DNA of 64,000 nucleotides from Pictodentalium vernedei (Eukaryota > Mollusca > Scaphopoda > Dentaliida > Dentaliidae): contig CM062294.1 of assembly GCA_031216915.1 (NCBI GenBank), positions 28,024,985-28,088,984 of the forward strand. The letters run 5' to 3'. The notes beneath the pieces were generated by a model. The model searched no databases and was not told the DNA's origin. It saw only the letters and a list, made by a program, of their open reading frames with translations. Shown here piece after piece: positions 53,299 to 63,077 of the stretch. Position 1 is the stretch's first letter. Each line of letters begins with the position of its first letter. The translations under genes were made by a program, and so were the position numbers.

Positions 53299-53675
53299 TT
53301 TATTTATTTATTTATTGGTGTTTAAGGTCACATACTTATGCACAATGGCTAATCCTGACCGTGACAGTTTTACGGGTGGAGGAAGCCGGAGTACCTGGAG
53401 AGAACCACCGAGCAACGACGAGCAGCTGTCAGCTCCCCAACATCGTAACTCTGAACTCTGCACCGCAGCACAGGCAGGGTTAGATTGGTTGAAGACATGC
53501 GCACCATCGACGTGCAGTACGCCTCAGTGCACAGCGTCATCGTGCCCCACATGTAGGCAATCGGGGTGAAGTGTCTTGCCCAAGGACACAACGCGGTTGT
53601 CGCAGGTGGGATTCCAACCGAGGACCTCTCGGCTTGCAGCCTGCACCTCTACCAACTGAGCCACCGCACCCCCGT
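53299..53675 (-). mobile_element. full-length tRNA-headed SINE (minus) with TSD
   Basis: The tail TTTATTTATTTATTGGTG is at the left. The head at the right, read on the minus strand, is GGGGGTGCGGTGGCTCAG, the same tRNA-Cys-like type as the copy at 19021. The 11-bp duplication TTCGCTTAGTA lies at 53288-53298 and 53676-53686. Confidence 0.95.
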
Positions 53676-53686
53676 TTCGCTTAGTA

Positions 53687-55108
53687 GTGGTATTCGGGTA
53701 GGAAAACGCTGTTATTGTTCATTGACTAAGTGATAGATACGGGGTGGAGATAAATATAATGTTTATTGAGAAAGATGCAAAGTTTCATTATACACTGATT
53801 AAAAATTTAAATAAAATTTTGGTCGATCAAAGTAAACATTAGGAACGTTAATATTTCTATACGCGATGTTCCGACACGGTTATTCACAATGGCTTATTCC
53901 TGTTTACCCAACAGGGATGTTTTTATTATTGGGTCGGCCAGTGTTATAGTCTATATCAAATTAATTAGATGCTAGAGTGTCAGAGCGATGTTTGAGTGCG
54001 GCGCGTTTGGCGTGTTGATATAAACCAAACATTTTCTGATTAATTATCAGTGGTCCCCACATGAGATATTTTCTGGTGAATAATGGTCAAGTTGTGTTAG
54101 TTTTGTAAGTACATGTATATTGGTATATATAGAGGACGCTGCACTAGAAATGGCATAGCTCCGAAGAAACACACCCCTTACCCCATCCATAGCAACAATC
54201 ACACAGCAGGCACAATTTACAATAGCGGATACCTATCTTTCTCTCTACCTACAACTTTTCTAACTGAACATTCTCAAATTTTCTTGCAACACTCTTATCA
54301 AGAAGACGCATGGAAATGGTAGACAAAGCGTAGGAGGAATTGGTGCAAACTACCTTTCTGCAACATTTTCAAGAAACCACCAAACGCTAGGCAAGGATTG
54401 AAACAAGCTTGTCTGGCTGAGGACGAGTGTACATTTGATATAAATAAACATTTGAATAAAGATTTAACAGCCCTTTTAAGGGCTTGAGGGTGTGTGTCAG
54501 TGAGAGGTTTTTTTTTTGCGGGAGGGTGGGGGGGGGGGGGGTGGGGGTGGAGGAGGTCATTTGGAATTCCCGAAGGATAACCAGATACCTCAAAATCACA
54601 TACAGCATCCTATCTCCCAGAAGGCTTGATGGATGACTCCCGGTTTTTCAAAACTAAACTGTTGGAACTTTCTCCACTTCTTTTTTGTAACCGCTATGGT
54701 CATATACCGGGGCCGCTACCAAATCGGCGTTGCTGTTTGGTTTTCTTTTCTCTTCTTCCCTTAAACTTGCCATCGCACAACATTACATTCTGGCTCGCCA
54801 CCATGGTGGGACTCAAACCTCTACCATCGCCGAACTGGAACCGAATAGAGCTCGCTCTCTAATAGTTTTAAAGGCGTTGAGGGATTGAGTATTGACCATC
54901 TAACACTCCAACGTAAACTGCCGGGTATTCTAACCGCGTGCATACCCCCCTCAGACTCCATTTTGGGCAATAGGAAAGCTAGGCCTGTGTGATCCAAGTG
55001 AAATAAAATAAGGTTAACCGGGTCGCAAGGGATTTGTAAATCTCACGTCGTCCCTGCGCGCCTTCGGCGCGCTAAAACATTTCATTCATCATCAAATGGC
55101 ATATCACC
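53687..55108. other. unassigned; G-rich tract
   Basis: No supported gene. A long G-rich tract lies at 54522-54556. Several open frames of 60-80 codons have no domain or splice context. CTGCGCGCCTTCGGCGCGC near 55056-55072 is a short GC hairpin. Confidence 0.4.
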
Positions 55109-55249
55109 ATGGCTAACGTTCAAGTAAATGTCCGATTCCATCCAACTGGTAGAGGAGGTGGACATCTTATTTTTGGAGGTTACAAATACAGCGTAAATTC
55201 CGCAGGAATGACAGCACCCACTGGCTTTCACAACAAGAGTTGTTCATAA
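55109..55249 (+). CDS. FLYWCH-like zinc-finger fragment, 46 codons
   Basis: ATG at 55109 in context ATCACCATGG opens a short frame ending TAA at 55247-55249. Its middle, HPTGRGGGHLIFGGYKYSVN, matches the first half of the FLYWCH pattern (an R-G-G, L-x-F/Y, G-Y-x-Y core). Where the domain normally has Tyr-Trp-x-Cys, only a lone Cys follows (FHNKSC). It could be a decayed FLYWCH gene or the first exon of one. FLYWCH domains often accompany MULE-type transposons and chromatin factors. No further domain half is visible downstream. Confidence 0.35.
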   Translation: MANVQVNVRFHPTGRGGGHLIFGGYKYSVNSAGMTAPTGFHNKSCS

Positions 55250-55316
55250 AAACAAAAACCAGAGTGTAATGGCGATGGAAGAGTAGCAGACTTCTAATAA
55301 TAAGTTAAATATTCAT

Positions 55317-55942
55317 AATAATAATAATAACACTTTGGCCAGCCGCTGATTTGTCGCGGTTCTCGGACGAGATGGCCTTGGTTACCCCTGTACTCCCAAC
55401 TGCCTCCCAATTCCCATGCTTCTCCTCTCCTCCCAACACTCGGAGACGAACTGTTTGATAACATCCCTTGCCCCATTCTTCCCAATCTCTCCGATTAGCA
55501 TATTAACCCTCTCCTTTGAGTCTCCCATCCCACTTCCCCATTATACTCCCAGTGAATCTAATTCTTTTAGACTGGTACGTTGGGCATTCTAGAAGGAAGT
55601 GTTCCAGGGTCTCCACCATGCCCAAATTAGACACCTGGCACTCCCTTTCACCGCCTTTCCCAATTTGTCCCCTCAGCTCCATGGATCGCGACCTCAGCTT
55701 GAACCACAGTGACCCCCCCCCCCACCCCCAAAAGTGCCATCAAGGTACTCTTCAAAACCTGGCTTCTCTTTATCATGCAGGCCACCCAAAGACCTCTTTG
55801 GTCTGGACCCCTCTCGGCAATTACGGCTACAATCCTCCTTGATATTGGAGTTGAAAGTTCTCAGGAGCATTACTTTACACCATCGGCTGCCGGGGAGATT
55901 TACCAAATAATTAAGATAACCGAGTTTCAAGAACAGTTTCAT
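55317..55942 (-). pseudogene. LINE-1 family 3' fragment (minus)
   Basis: The minus strand carries the end of an ORF2 of the LINE-1 family: LKLGYLNYLVNLPGSRWCKV, then (after an internal deletion of about 48 codons) PKRSLGGLHDKEKPGFEEYL. It continues through the C-terminal finger and the end, to a (TTA)n tail at 55317-55330. It retains the uninterrupted site where LINE-2 inserted in the 44-52-kb copy (55490-55505, GGAGAGATTGGGAAGAATGG on the minus strand). A poly-C/G run (55711-55719) has grown within it. Confidence 0.9.
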
Positions 55943-56188
55943 AAACAGTTAAAAGCTTCATATGTTCTTTACGCTCGTTTTGTTGCTCTTTCTTTTAAGA
56001 TCGAGGAACCGTAACCAGTCTCCACAAAATGTAACAGAGTAACAGACAACAAACTCAGAAGCATGAAGCGTGTGGATTTGGACACACAGTACTCGAGCGT
56101 TAAACTAGTACATTCAGTCGAGGAAAACAAAATGAGAAAACATATAGCTAGTCCATCATTTATGCGTGCAACAACATTTGATAATGAT
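55943..56188. other. unassigned
   Basis: No supported gene or repeat in this short interval. Confidence 0.4.
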
Positions 56189-56200
56189 TTAGCCGCTGTA

Positions 56201-56529
56201 GGGAGCACGGTGGCTCATTGGTGGACTGTTGGACTTCTATGCTAGAGGTCCCGAGTTCGATCCCCGTCCGCGACGATACGCGTTGTGTCCTTGGGCAAGG
56301 CACTTTATCCCAGCTGCCTACACGGGGGCACGATGACGCCGTGTACTAAGGCATACCGCACGTCGATGGTGCACATGTCTTCAACCGCCGTAACCCTGCT
56401 TGGGCGGAGCTTGAACAGAGTTAGAATGTTGCTGCTCCGGCTTCCTCCACCCGTAAAACTGTCACGGTCACACGATTAGCCATTGTGCATAAGTATGTGA
56501 CCCGAAACACCAATAAATAAATAAATAAC
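56201..56529 (+). mobile_element. tRNA-headed SINE with internal deletion
   Basis: The head is GGGAGCACGGTGGCTCATTG .. GAGTTCGATCCCC. The body runs to GAACAGAGTTAGAATGTTG and then jumps to CTCCGGCTTCCTCCACCC, losing about 60 bp. The tail is (AATA)n. The flanks TTAGCCGCTGT (56189-56199) and TTAGCCGCGGT (56530-56540) are a duplication with one mismatch. Confidence 0.92.
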
Positions 56530-56636
56530 TTAGCCGCGGTGCAAGTGCATAAAAGAGGACTGATATAGAATCATCCTTTCTATGTAGCCTCGAGATTTGT
56601 CTGAACATCTAATGTATGATATTTACTGTAGTAAGT

Positions 56637-56875
56637 TTAACCCTTCCAACTCGAGCGGCCTCCCCCTCCCCCCTCCCAGGAACATGATACATTATTACGT
56701 CATTATATAGGATGGCTATTCAGTAAATATGTGTGGTAGACCAATCAATATTTTTAGCGTGCAGCCCCGAGGCTGCACGTTGAAAAAATTGATTGGTCTA
56801 CCCTAAATAATGAATATGGACTCTTCTAATTGCTGTCATTGAACTGGCATGGAAGATACCACTAGAGTTCAAAAG
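56637..56875. mobile_element. MITE-D, reversed copy with degraded right end
   Basis: TTAA (56637-56640) precedes CCCTTCCAACTCGAGCGGCC. The hairpin GCGTGCAGCCCCGAGGCTGCACG is at 56759-56781. The far end CTAGAGTTCAAAAGG has lost its TTAA where a MITE-A half begins. Confidence 0.8.
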
Positions 56876-56878
56876 GTC

Positions 56879-56998
56879 GATCTCGTTCCAATGAGGGGTC
56901 ATAACTTATGTTTTTGAGACAAAAAATAAAAATAATAGCTATTCAAGAATTTTTTTTTTGCAAGTGTCGTCTGCTTTTCATATTAGGTAAAGGGTTAA
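56879..56998. mobile_element. MITE-A, right half only
   Basis: It starts at the hairpin centre (CTCGTTCCAATGAGGGGTCA) and ends GTAAAGGG then TTAA (56995-56998). The left arm is absent, so no hairpin can form. Confidence 0.88.
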
Positions 56999-57127
56999 AA
57001 AAAAACAAAAACAATGAAGTCCCCATTGCATCCACGGCAAAGCGTCTTCGTTTGCGCTCACGAATACATGATACAATTGTTGATTGCATAATTCACTTGT
57101 GAAATTATCGTTTATAATCAAACCCGG

Positions 57128-57326
57128 TGTAAAGGGAATAAAAGTCCGTAGGAACGTTAGTCCCTCTGGACAATTATTCCGCGGAATTATAGTCCTGGGT
57201 CTAACATTTCTAGGAATAGTAGTCCGGCGGACTACTATTCCTAGAAATGTTAGACCTAGGACTATAATTCCGCGGAATAATAGTCCAGAGGGACTAATTT
57301 TCCTACGGACTTCCATTCCCGTTACA
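57128..57326. mobile_element. MITE-B, longer copy, CCGG-flanked
   Basis: It is a foldback over almost its full length: TGTAAAGGGAATAAAAGTCC at the left is mirrored by GGACTTCCATTCCCGTTACA at the right. CCGG lies on both sides (57124-57127 and 57327-57330). The loop region has an extra inverted stretch (TAGTCCGGCGGACTA) absent from the 10.3-kb copy. Confidence 0.9.
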
Positions 57327-57330
57327 CCGG

Positions 57331-58287
57331 AAATCACAGTAAATCACACCTTGGAAAGTAATAATACATATTCCTATCCTGTACACTCTTCTAGTCCCCA
57401 GGATGTACTACTCCGCTCGCGGAGTATAAGGCCAGACCCCCCCCCCCCCCCCAGAAGGACTGCGTTCAAAAGCAACAACCATGCAGTTCGACCAGGCCCT
57501 ACTCAGCAATTCATATAATCCATTTCCTAGCATTCCAATAGTGGGAAAATTACTGATATCCAATATCATTCCCACGAGTATGGGTCTTAAACAATTGAGA
57601 CTGCACGCATACCTTTACTACCCAGCTCACCATAAACAAGAGCACAGTTGACTGCCAATTCACCAAGTGATCCATTGCGGGTGCAAGGAGCAAGATTCAT
57701 TCTGTCCAAATTGGTGGTTATTCACATTTCGATCCATAACCCTTCCAGATCTCTTCACGTCAGCTGCAAGCACACTAAACACACATGCGACACCATGTTT
57801 GCGAAAACTCTGGCTGGCCAGACCATGTATAACAGTTATTTAATGTCTGACCCTCTTACCTTAGACACAAATGCCTCCCTGTGGAGAGTCCTGGCATATA
57901 GAAATTAGTAAGACGCCAAGTCGGCTGTCAGTACAAGTGAAGCTACCTCAGTCGTGGATGATCAACAATTAGTCCATCGAGACATCGTCGGAATCGGTTA
58001 GATTCTACTGAGTCAATCCCGGTGACATGCTCCAGCTCCCTCGGTCAATTCATACCCGGATTAGAAGTTACCAATCTTATTCTCGAACCCCCGGAGCACC
58101 CCGACTAATACCAGCTCATCTGCCTTGGGATTCCGCTTACAAACATGATTTATTTGTACCATATCTAACGTACAAACAACAGGCTGACACGGCTGACAAA
58201 TTACCAACCCTTCTCATGCATCAGTAACCATGTAAATATTGTACGAGATAAATAATTGAAATTTATACCATGATTACCTATTTAAGG
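57331..58287. other. unassigned; poly-C run
   Basis: A poly-C run lies at 57438-57452. Several medium-length plus-strand frames here look compositionally protein-like but show no domain I recognise. This may be a decayed coding repeat. Confidence 0.35.
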
Positions 58288-58425
58288 AATAGTGCATGGC
58301 TTGGAGTTGACTACGCCCATATAGTGCCCGGTGAGGTGGTGTAGTTCCCGCCGCGAAGCGGAGGGAACTACACCACCTCACTGGGCACTATATGGGCGTA
58401 GTCAACGACAAGACATGCACTAATC
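58288..58425. repeat. foldback element (44-nt near-perfect arms)
   Basis: 58306-58349 and 58363-58406 are inverted copies with one mismatch (GTTGACTACGCCCATATAG .. GTGGTGTAGTTCCC). The loop is GCCGCGAAGCGGA. Outer AGTGCATG / CATGCACT extend it. Confidence 0.92.
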
Positions 58426-59769
58426 CTTATATTATATCGAACACCCGTCAAGAAAAACATCTGTCCGATTTGTTAATCTATTACCAAGGTAGCAGCCCTA
58501 CCAACCAGCATTATATAGAAAAAAATACCATGTAGTTTTAAAAAAAATATTTTCTTCTTCCAAAACACGGTTTACTTGGGTTATTGATATGAGCAGAAGA
58601 CAGATTTTGAATCGGTCGGCAAGTGTAAACAAAACATATCCCCCAAACGGAACTGTATATTCTAGAATCGCGCAACTCGCGAATGAAAACTAAAATTTTC
58701 GAAATTTGACAACGCAGTTTGATAATTTCCACACATTTGTCACACATATACATTACCGAATGGGTCAGTACGGGATACAAACTCCGAAGATTCAATTGAA
58801 TTCCATTATTTATTTGTTTACTGCCCAAAACATACAATTAAATAGCGAAATAATATGAGCAGCGAAACAAACGAGTTTTCATATCCGGACGCGTTCTCAT
58901 GAAAGTTGGACCCCGGTATGGATCATTCTCTTCAAAACGAGATATGGATCATCTTCTCAAGGAATAAAATGAACGCCTCGAAAAATGTGACTTCAACAAT
59001 GGAAAAGCGATACATTTTTCCACAAAGATTTCTTTCCGGGTCGTTTTGTGGATGTTGTGCCTCTGTGAATCGATATTTAAATTTAGCCTGATTAGTTTTA
59101 TTCGCCCAGTATGAAAAGAAAACTAATATAGTAGTGTGCTAAAAATAGAAACGTGTAGTGCCTGGGTGTAGTGCCTGGTCAGTTCTGTGGATGCAAACAA
59201 CACGAAATAGGGGTGCAGCATTCGTCCAATCAGGAGCCCAGCCAAGAAGGTCACGTGAGATATAATATTCTACTATATATACAACGTCTATGACACAAAT
59301 TTTAGCTTTACACACCCACCGTGTTAAACACGTCAGCAGTGGGATTTCAAAAGTTACAATTTACACCTATAGTGGAACTACATCCAAGATGACTTTGGTG
59401 ACCTAGACTTGATTGCAAACTTGTCAAATTTATCACTCGTCGCCTCGCGAAGAGTGAAATGAATATCACAATTATTTAGTACGTTTTTAGATGAGTTTAC
59501 CACATAAGATACCAAATATTAACAAGCGTGCGTTGTCTCATGTTAACAAACCATCTATAACTCAAAATTGTATGTTATTGTGTTATTAAAATGAAAAAGG
59601 ACCCGAGTTTCTCGCGTTTCGTTTTCCATTTTCTTTCGGCAATAAAATTGACAGCGGAAGTACCACCCACCGGTGTTCATGTAAACAAAAACAGACTAGC
59701 ACGTGTAAATGTTGTGCTATTTAATATTTAAACTCTTATTAATCTGACGATTACGGTGCAAATAAAATA
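58426..59769. other. unassigned
   Basis: The longest interval without a recognised gene or repeat, apart from faint similarity near 59340-59400 to 27870-27940. Open frames up to 99 codons lack domains. Confidence 0.4.
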
Positions 59770-59771
59770 TA

Positions 59772-60020
59772 CAGTACAGTCGCCTGTGGATTGGTCGTAA
59801 TCCAAGCGTGGGCAGTAATGTCTATGCACGCGTTTACCAAGTAATAAAAAATCACCAGCAGCAACATTTTAATTAATGAAGCACCGGGTTGTACCCGGTG
59901 CTTCATTAATTAAAATTTTCGTAATTATTCCTGTAATTAGTGCTTGTCGGCTAATGTTATTGCGCCTGTGGAAATATTGACCACCCTGGGGAAAGTGACC
60001 AATCCACGGCGACCGTACTG
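59772..60020. mobile_element. MITE-G, TA-flanked, complete
   Basis: The ends CAGTACAGTCGCCTGTGGA and CCACGGCGACCGTACTG are flanked by TA (59770-59771 and 60021-60022). The central hairpin is perfect: TTTTAATTAATGAAGCACC, GGGTTGTACCC, then the mirror. It is 249 bp long. Confidence 0.93.
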
Positions 60021-60107
60021 TACCCAACACTTGTGGTGAACGTTTGGTACACCAAGCTACTATGGGTATATTCTATATATATGTAGCATTTTACGTCAGT
60101 TTGGATA

Positions 60108-60466
60108 ATTTATTTATTGATGTTTAAGGTCACATATTTATGCACAATGGCTAATCATGACCGTGACAGTTTTACGGGTGGAGGAAGCCGGAGTACCCGG
60201 AGAGAACCACCGAGCAACGACGAGCAGCTGCCAGCTCCCCAACATCGTAACTCCGCCCTGCAACACAGGCAGGGTTAGATTGGTTGAAGACATGCGTACC
60301 ATCGACGTGTAGTACGCCTTAGTACACGGCGTCATCGTGCCCCCACGCGGGCAATGGAGATGAAGTGTCTTGCCCAAGGACACAACGCGGTTGCCGCAGG
60401 TGGGATTCGAACCGATGACCTCTCGGCTTGCAGCCTGCACCTCTACCTACTGAGCCACCGCGCTCC
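60108..60466 (-). mobile_element. full-length tRNA-headed SINE (minus) with TSD
   Basis: The tail ATTTATTTATTGATGTTTAA is at the left. The head on the minus strand is GGAGCGCGGTGGCTCAGTAG, tRNA-Cys-like. The 14-bp duplication CGTCAGTTTGGATA lies at 60094-60107 and 60467-60480. A short internal deletion is present around the TCCGCCCTGCAAC region. Confidence 0.95.
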
Positions 60467-60629
60467 CGTCAGTTTGGATAAATGTGTATTATTGATAATA
60501 GGTCCGTAAAAGGAACACATGAAGTCGACACTTCATTCAAAGTTTATCGATTACATCGAACAAGGATAATCATTTTTTCTTTTGTTTCCCCTACAATCAA
60601 CTATGACACGAGTGATTTTTAATTTTAAA

Positions 60630-61020
60630 AACCACAAAGGTGACCGTACTGTACCCAACACTCGTGATGAACATTTGGTACACCAAGCGAGCTACTATGG
60701 ATATATTCTATATTTATACCTACATCCGCGAAATGTAAAAAAACTTCCTTTTTTATGTAATGTCCACGCATGCGTTTCCCAAGTAATAAAAAATCATCAG
60801 CAGCAAAATTTTAATTAATGAAGCACCGGGTTATACCCGGTGCTTCATTAATTAAAATTTTCGTAATTATTAATTAGTGTTTGTAGGCTAATGTTATTGC
60901 GCCTGTGGAAATACTGTCCACCTCGTGGAAAGTGACCAATCCCCGTACTGTACCCAACACTTGTGATGAACATTTGCTACTATTGGTATATTCCAGTATA
61001 TTTATAGTTACATCCTCGAA
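60630..61020. repeat. tandem duplicates of MITE-G plus flank
   Basis: The MITE-G right end and its flank (CCGTACTGTACCCAACACT, GTGATGAACATTTG, ATATTCTATATTTAT, CGAAATGTAAAA) recur at 60642, 60943 and, at the complete copy, 60012. A left-truncated MITE-G (60752-60950) with an intact hairpin lies between. The locus has been duplicated as a unit. Confidence 0.85.
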
Positions 61021-61949
61021 ATGTAAAAACTTTCTTTTTAAGAAGATATCCCATCCAATTATAGACCGTGACCTTGACCAAAACCGAAAGTGCCGTGGCA
61101 GCCATTTTCGATTATTCGTTAACAAAACATATTCTTCATCTGTTGTATGTCTATTATTTAGGATTTGTTAGGGCTTTTAAACCATTGCTTAGAGCAATGC
61201 CACATAGCGTCTCCACACGTTTTAGGCCACATCGTCGGTCTACCCATTATTTAAGGCCTTTGTTTTCTTCCTGTATAATCCCTCATGCCTGTCTATTGTT
61301 TACGAGGCATAACGCGTAGTGTTCCCAGTCGTTTCAGGCTACGTCAGCCGCCTACATTCTGTGTCTCGGCCTTGTTTATTGTTTACTAGGCATGACACAT
61401 GGCCTACCCACGCGTTTTAGGTAAGCTTCAAGCTTGCCATTATTGTCTAGCAGGCATCGGTTCCAAGTGACCTTGCTTATTGTTTAAGGCACATAGACCA
61501 TCTATTGTTGCGGCACTGGCGCATCGAAATTACCCATATTTTCGAAAGAGCTCGCGCATGTGTGTAAATTTTCCATGGGTGGTAATATGTCATGCCTTAC
61601 GCACGTCGGGCGTGGGCGGTTCCCTCAGTCAATATGGTCAGTTTTATTGTAATGCATCGGAAATTGCCTAGTATGAAAGCCACATAAAAAGCTAGTATCC
61701 CACTATCCCGCAATGAATAAGTAACCACATTCTTCCCAAGGTCAGACGTGCGTGGGGAAATTTTATTGTAAACATCGAAAATGTCCTTGTATAAATACCA
61801 CATCTCAAAGGCTAGTCTCCATCAACCTGGCAATAAATAAACCCTATTTCGACAACGCCCACACGAGTGGACATGTGTGTGGACTGGCTAACAATAATGC
61901 TTTTGTTTTAAGTCCTATTTGTTAGTAGCGATTTTATTATTAAAAGATT
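61021..61949. repeat. degenerate tandem repeats
   Basis: At 61190-61480 words such as TTGTTTACnAGGCAT, CACGCGTTTTAGG and GCCTACCCA recur at about 60-80-bp spacing. At 61590-61850 a ~130-bp block (GTCAnTTTTATTGTAA.CATCG.AAATT, CCACAT..AAAGCTAGT.TCC, GCAAT.AATAA) occurs twice. No gene. Confidence 0.55.
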
Positions 61950-62241
61950 CCAAGCCAGGGGTAACTCACTGTGTCATTGGGCAAGGCTCTTCATCCCGAT
62001 TGCCCACGTGGAGGCACGTTGGAGCTATGTAGTAAGGCGTACTGAACGCCGATGGCGCACTTGTCTTCAACCCATGCTAACCTGCTTGCACGGAGTTATT
62101 ACGTAGGGACTTTGACAGTTGCTTGCCATTACTCGGTGGTTCTCTTCGGATTCATCGGCTTCCTCCACCCGCACAACTGTCCGACAAGAGGTAACTCAGG
62201 ATGTCGAAAGTGTCGTTAAATCCCAACAAATAAATAAATAA
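61950..62241 (+). mobile_element. 5'-truncated SINE with 14-bp TSD
   Basis: It begins within the body (CACTGTGTCATTGGGCAAGG) and lacks the head. The 3' end is the AACTGTCCGACAAGAGGTAA .. GTGTCGTTAAATCCC subtype with (AATA)n. The exact duplication ATTATTAAAAGATT lies at 61936-61949 and 62242-62255. Confidence 0.93.
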
Positions 62242-62363
62242 ATTATTAAAAGATTATTTATCTCCCATGGAATTCCCTTAGTACCGAACGCTGAATAAAA
62301 TTTATACCATTCTCGCCTATGTTACAACCTGTGAAAAGCATTATGCTAAAGTTTACTGCGGTT

Positions 62364-62635
62364 GTGTCCTTGGGCAAGACACTTCACCCCGATTGCCCAC
62401 GTGGGGGCACGGTGACGCTCTGTACTAAGGCGTACTGCACGTCGATGGTGCACCTGTCTTCAACCAATGCTAACCCTGCTTGCGTGGAGTTAGTATGTTG
62501 GGGAGCTGACAATTGCTCGCCGTTGCTCGGTGGTTCTCCCCGGGTACTCCGGCTTCCTCCACCCGTAAAACTGTCGTGGACATGATTAGCCATTGTGCAG
62601 AAATGTGTGACCGTAAACACCAATAAATAAATAAA
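62364..62635 (+). mobile_element. 5'-truncated SINE with 10-bp TSD
   Basis: It begins GTGTCCTTGGGCAAGACACT without a head. The 3' end is the TTAGCCATTGTGCAGAA .. CACCAATAAATA subtype. The exact duplication TACTGCGGTT lies at 62354-62363 and 62636-62645. Confidence 0.93.
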
Positions 62636-62644
62636 TACTGCGGT

Positions 62645-62889
62645 TTAACCCTTTACCTAACCTGAAAAGCAGACGACACTTGCAAAAAAAATTCTTGAAT
62701 AACTAAGTTTTTTCATTTTTTGTCTCAAAAACAAAGGTTATGACCCCTCGTTGGAACGACGAGCTCGTTCCAACGAGGGTCATAACCTATGTTTTTGAGA
62801 CAAAAAATGAAAAAAATAATGAAAATTAATTGGCGATTTTTGAGAATAGCGATGGCCGGTTTTGGCCGTTACGTTAGGTAAAGGGTTAA
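62645..62889. mobile_element. MITE-A, complete, best-preserved copy
   Basis: TTAA (62645-62648) precedes CCCTTTACCTAACCTGAAAA. The central palindrome is at 62727-62799 and the right end TTAGGTAAAGGG precedes TTAA (62886-62889). Its left TTAA overlaps the SINE target duplication, so the SINE landed at its edge. Confidence 0.95.
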
Positions 62890-62925
62890 ATCTGATTACC
62901 GGTCCTAGTACCTATTTATTCTGTC
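62890..62925. repeat. fragment of the 28.3-kb foldback
   Basis: ATCTGATTACCGGTCCTAGT and CCTATTTATTCT match the right end of the foldback at 28285-28440. Confidence 0.7.
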
Positions 62926-63077
62926 TGTCCACTCAAATAGATCTCGCGGCCAATTGAATACGACTCCAAACGGCATGAAGCCCAGCGATTTTTCTACCGA
63001 TGTCCAATTCGCTTGTCATGCTGCTTCGAGTTTCCACATGAATTGGAAGTGTTTCCAGGTTTAACTCCTTATCAGCG

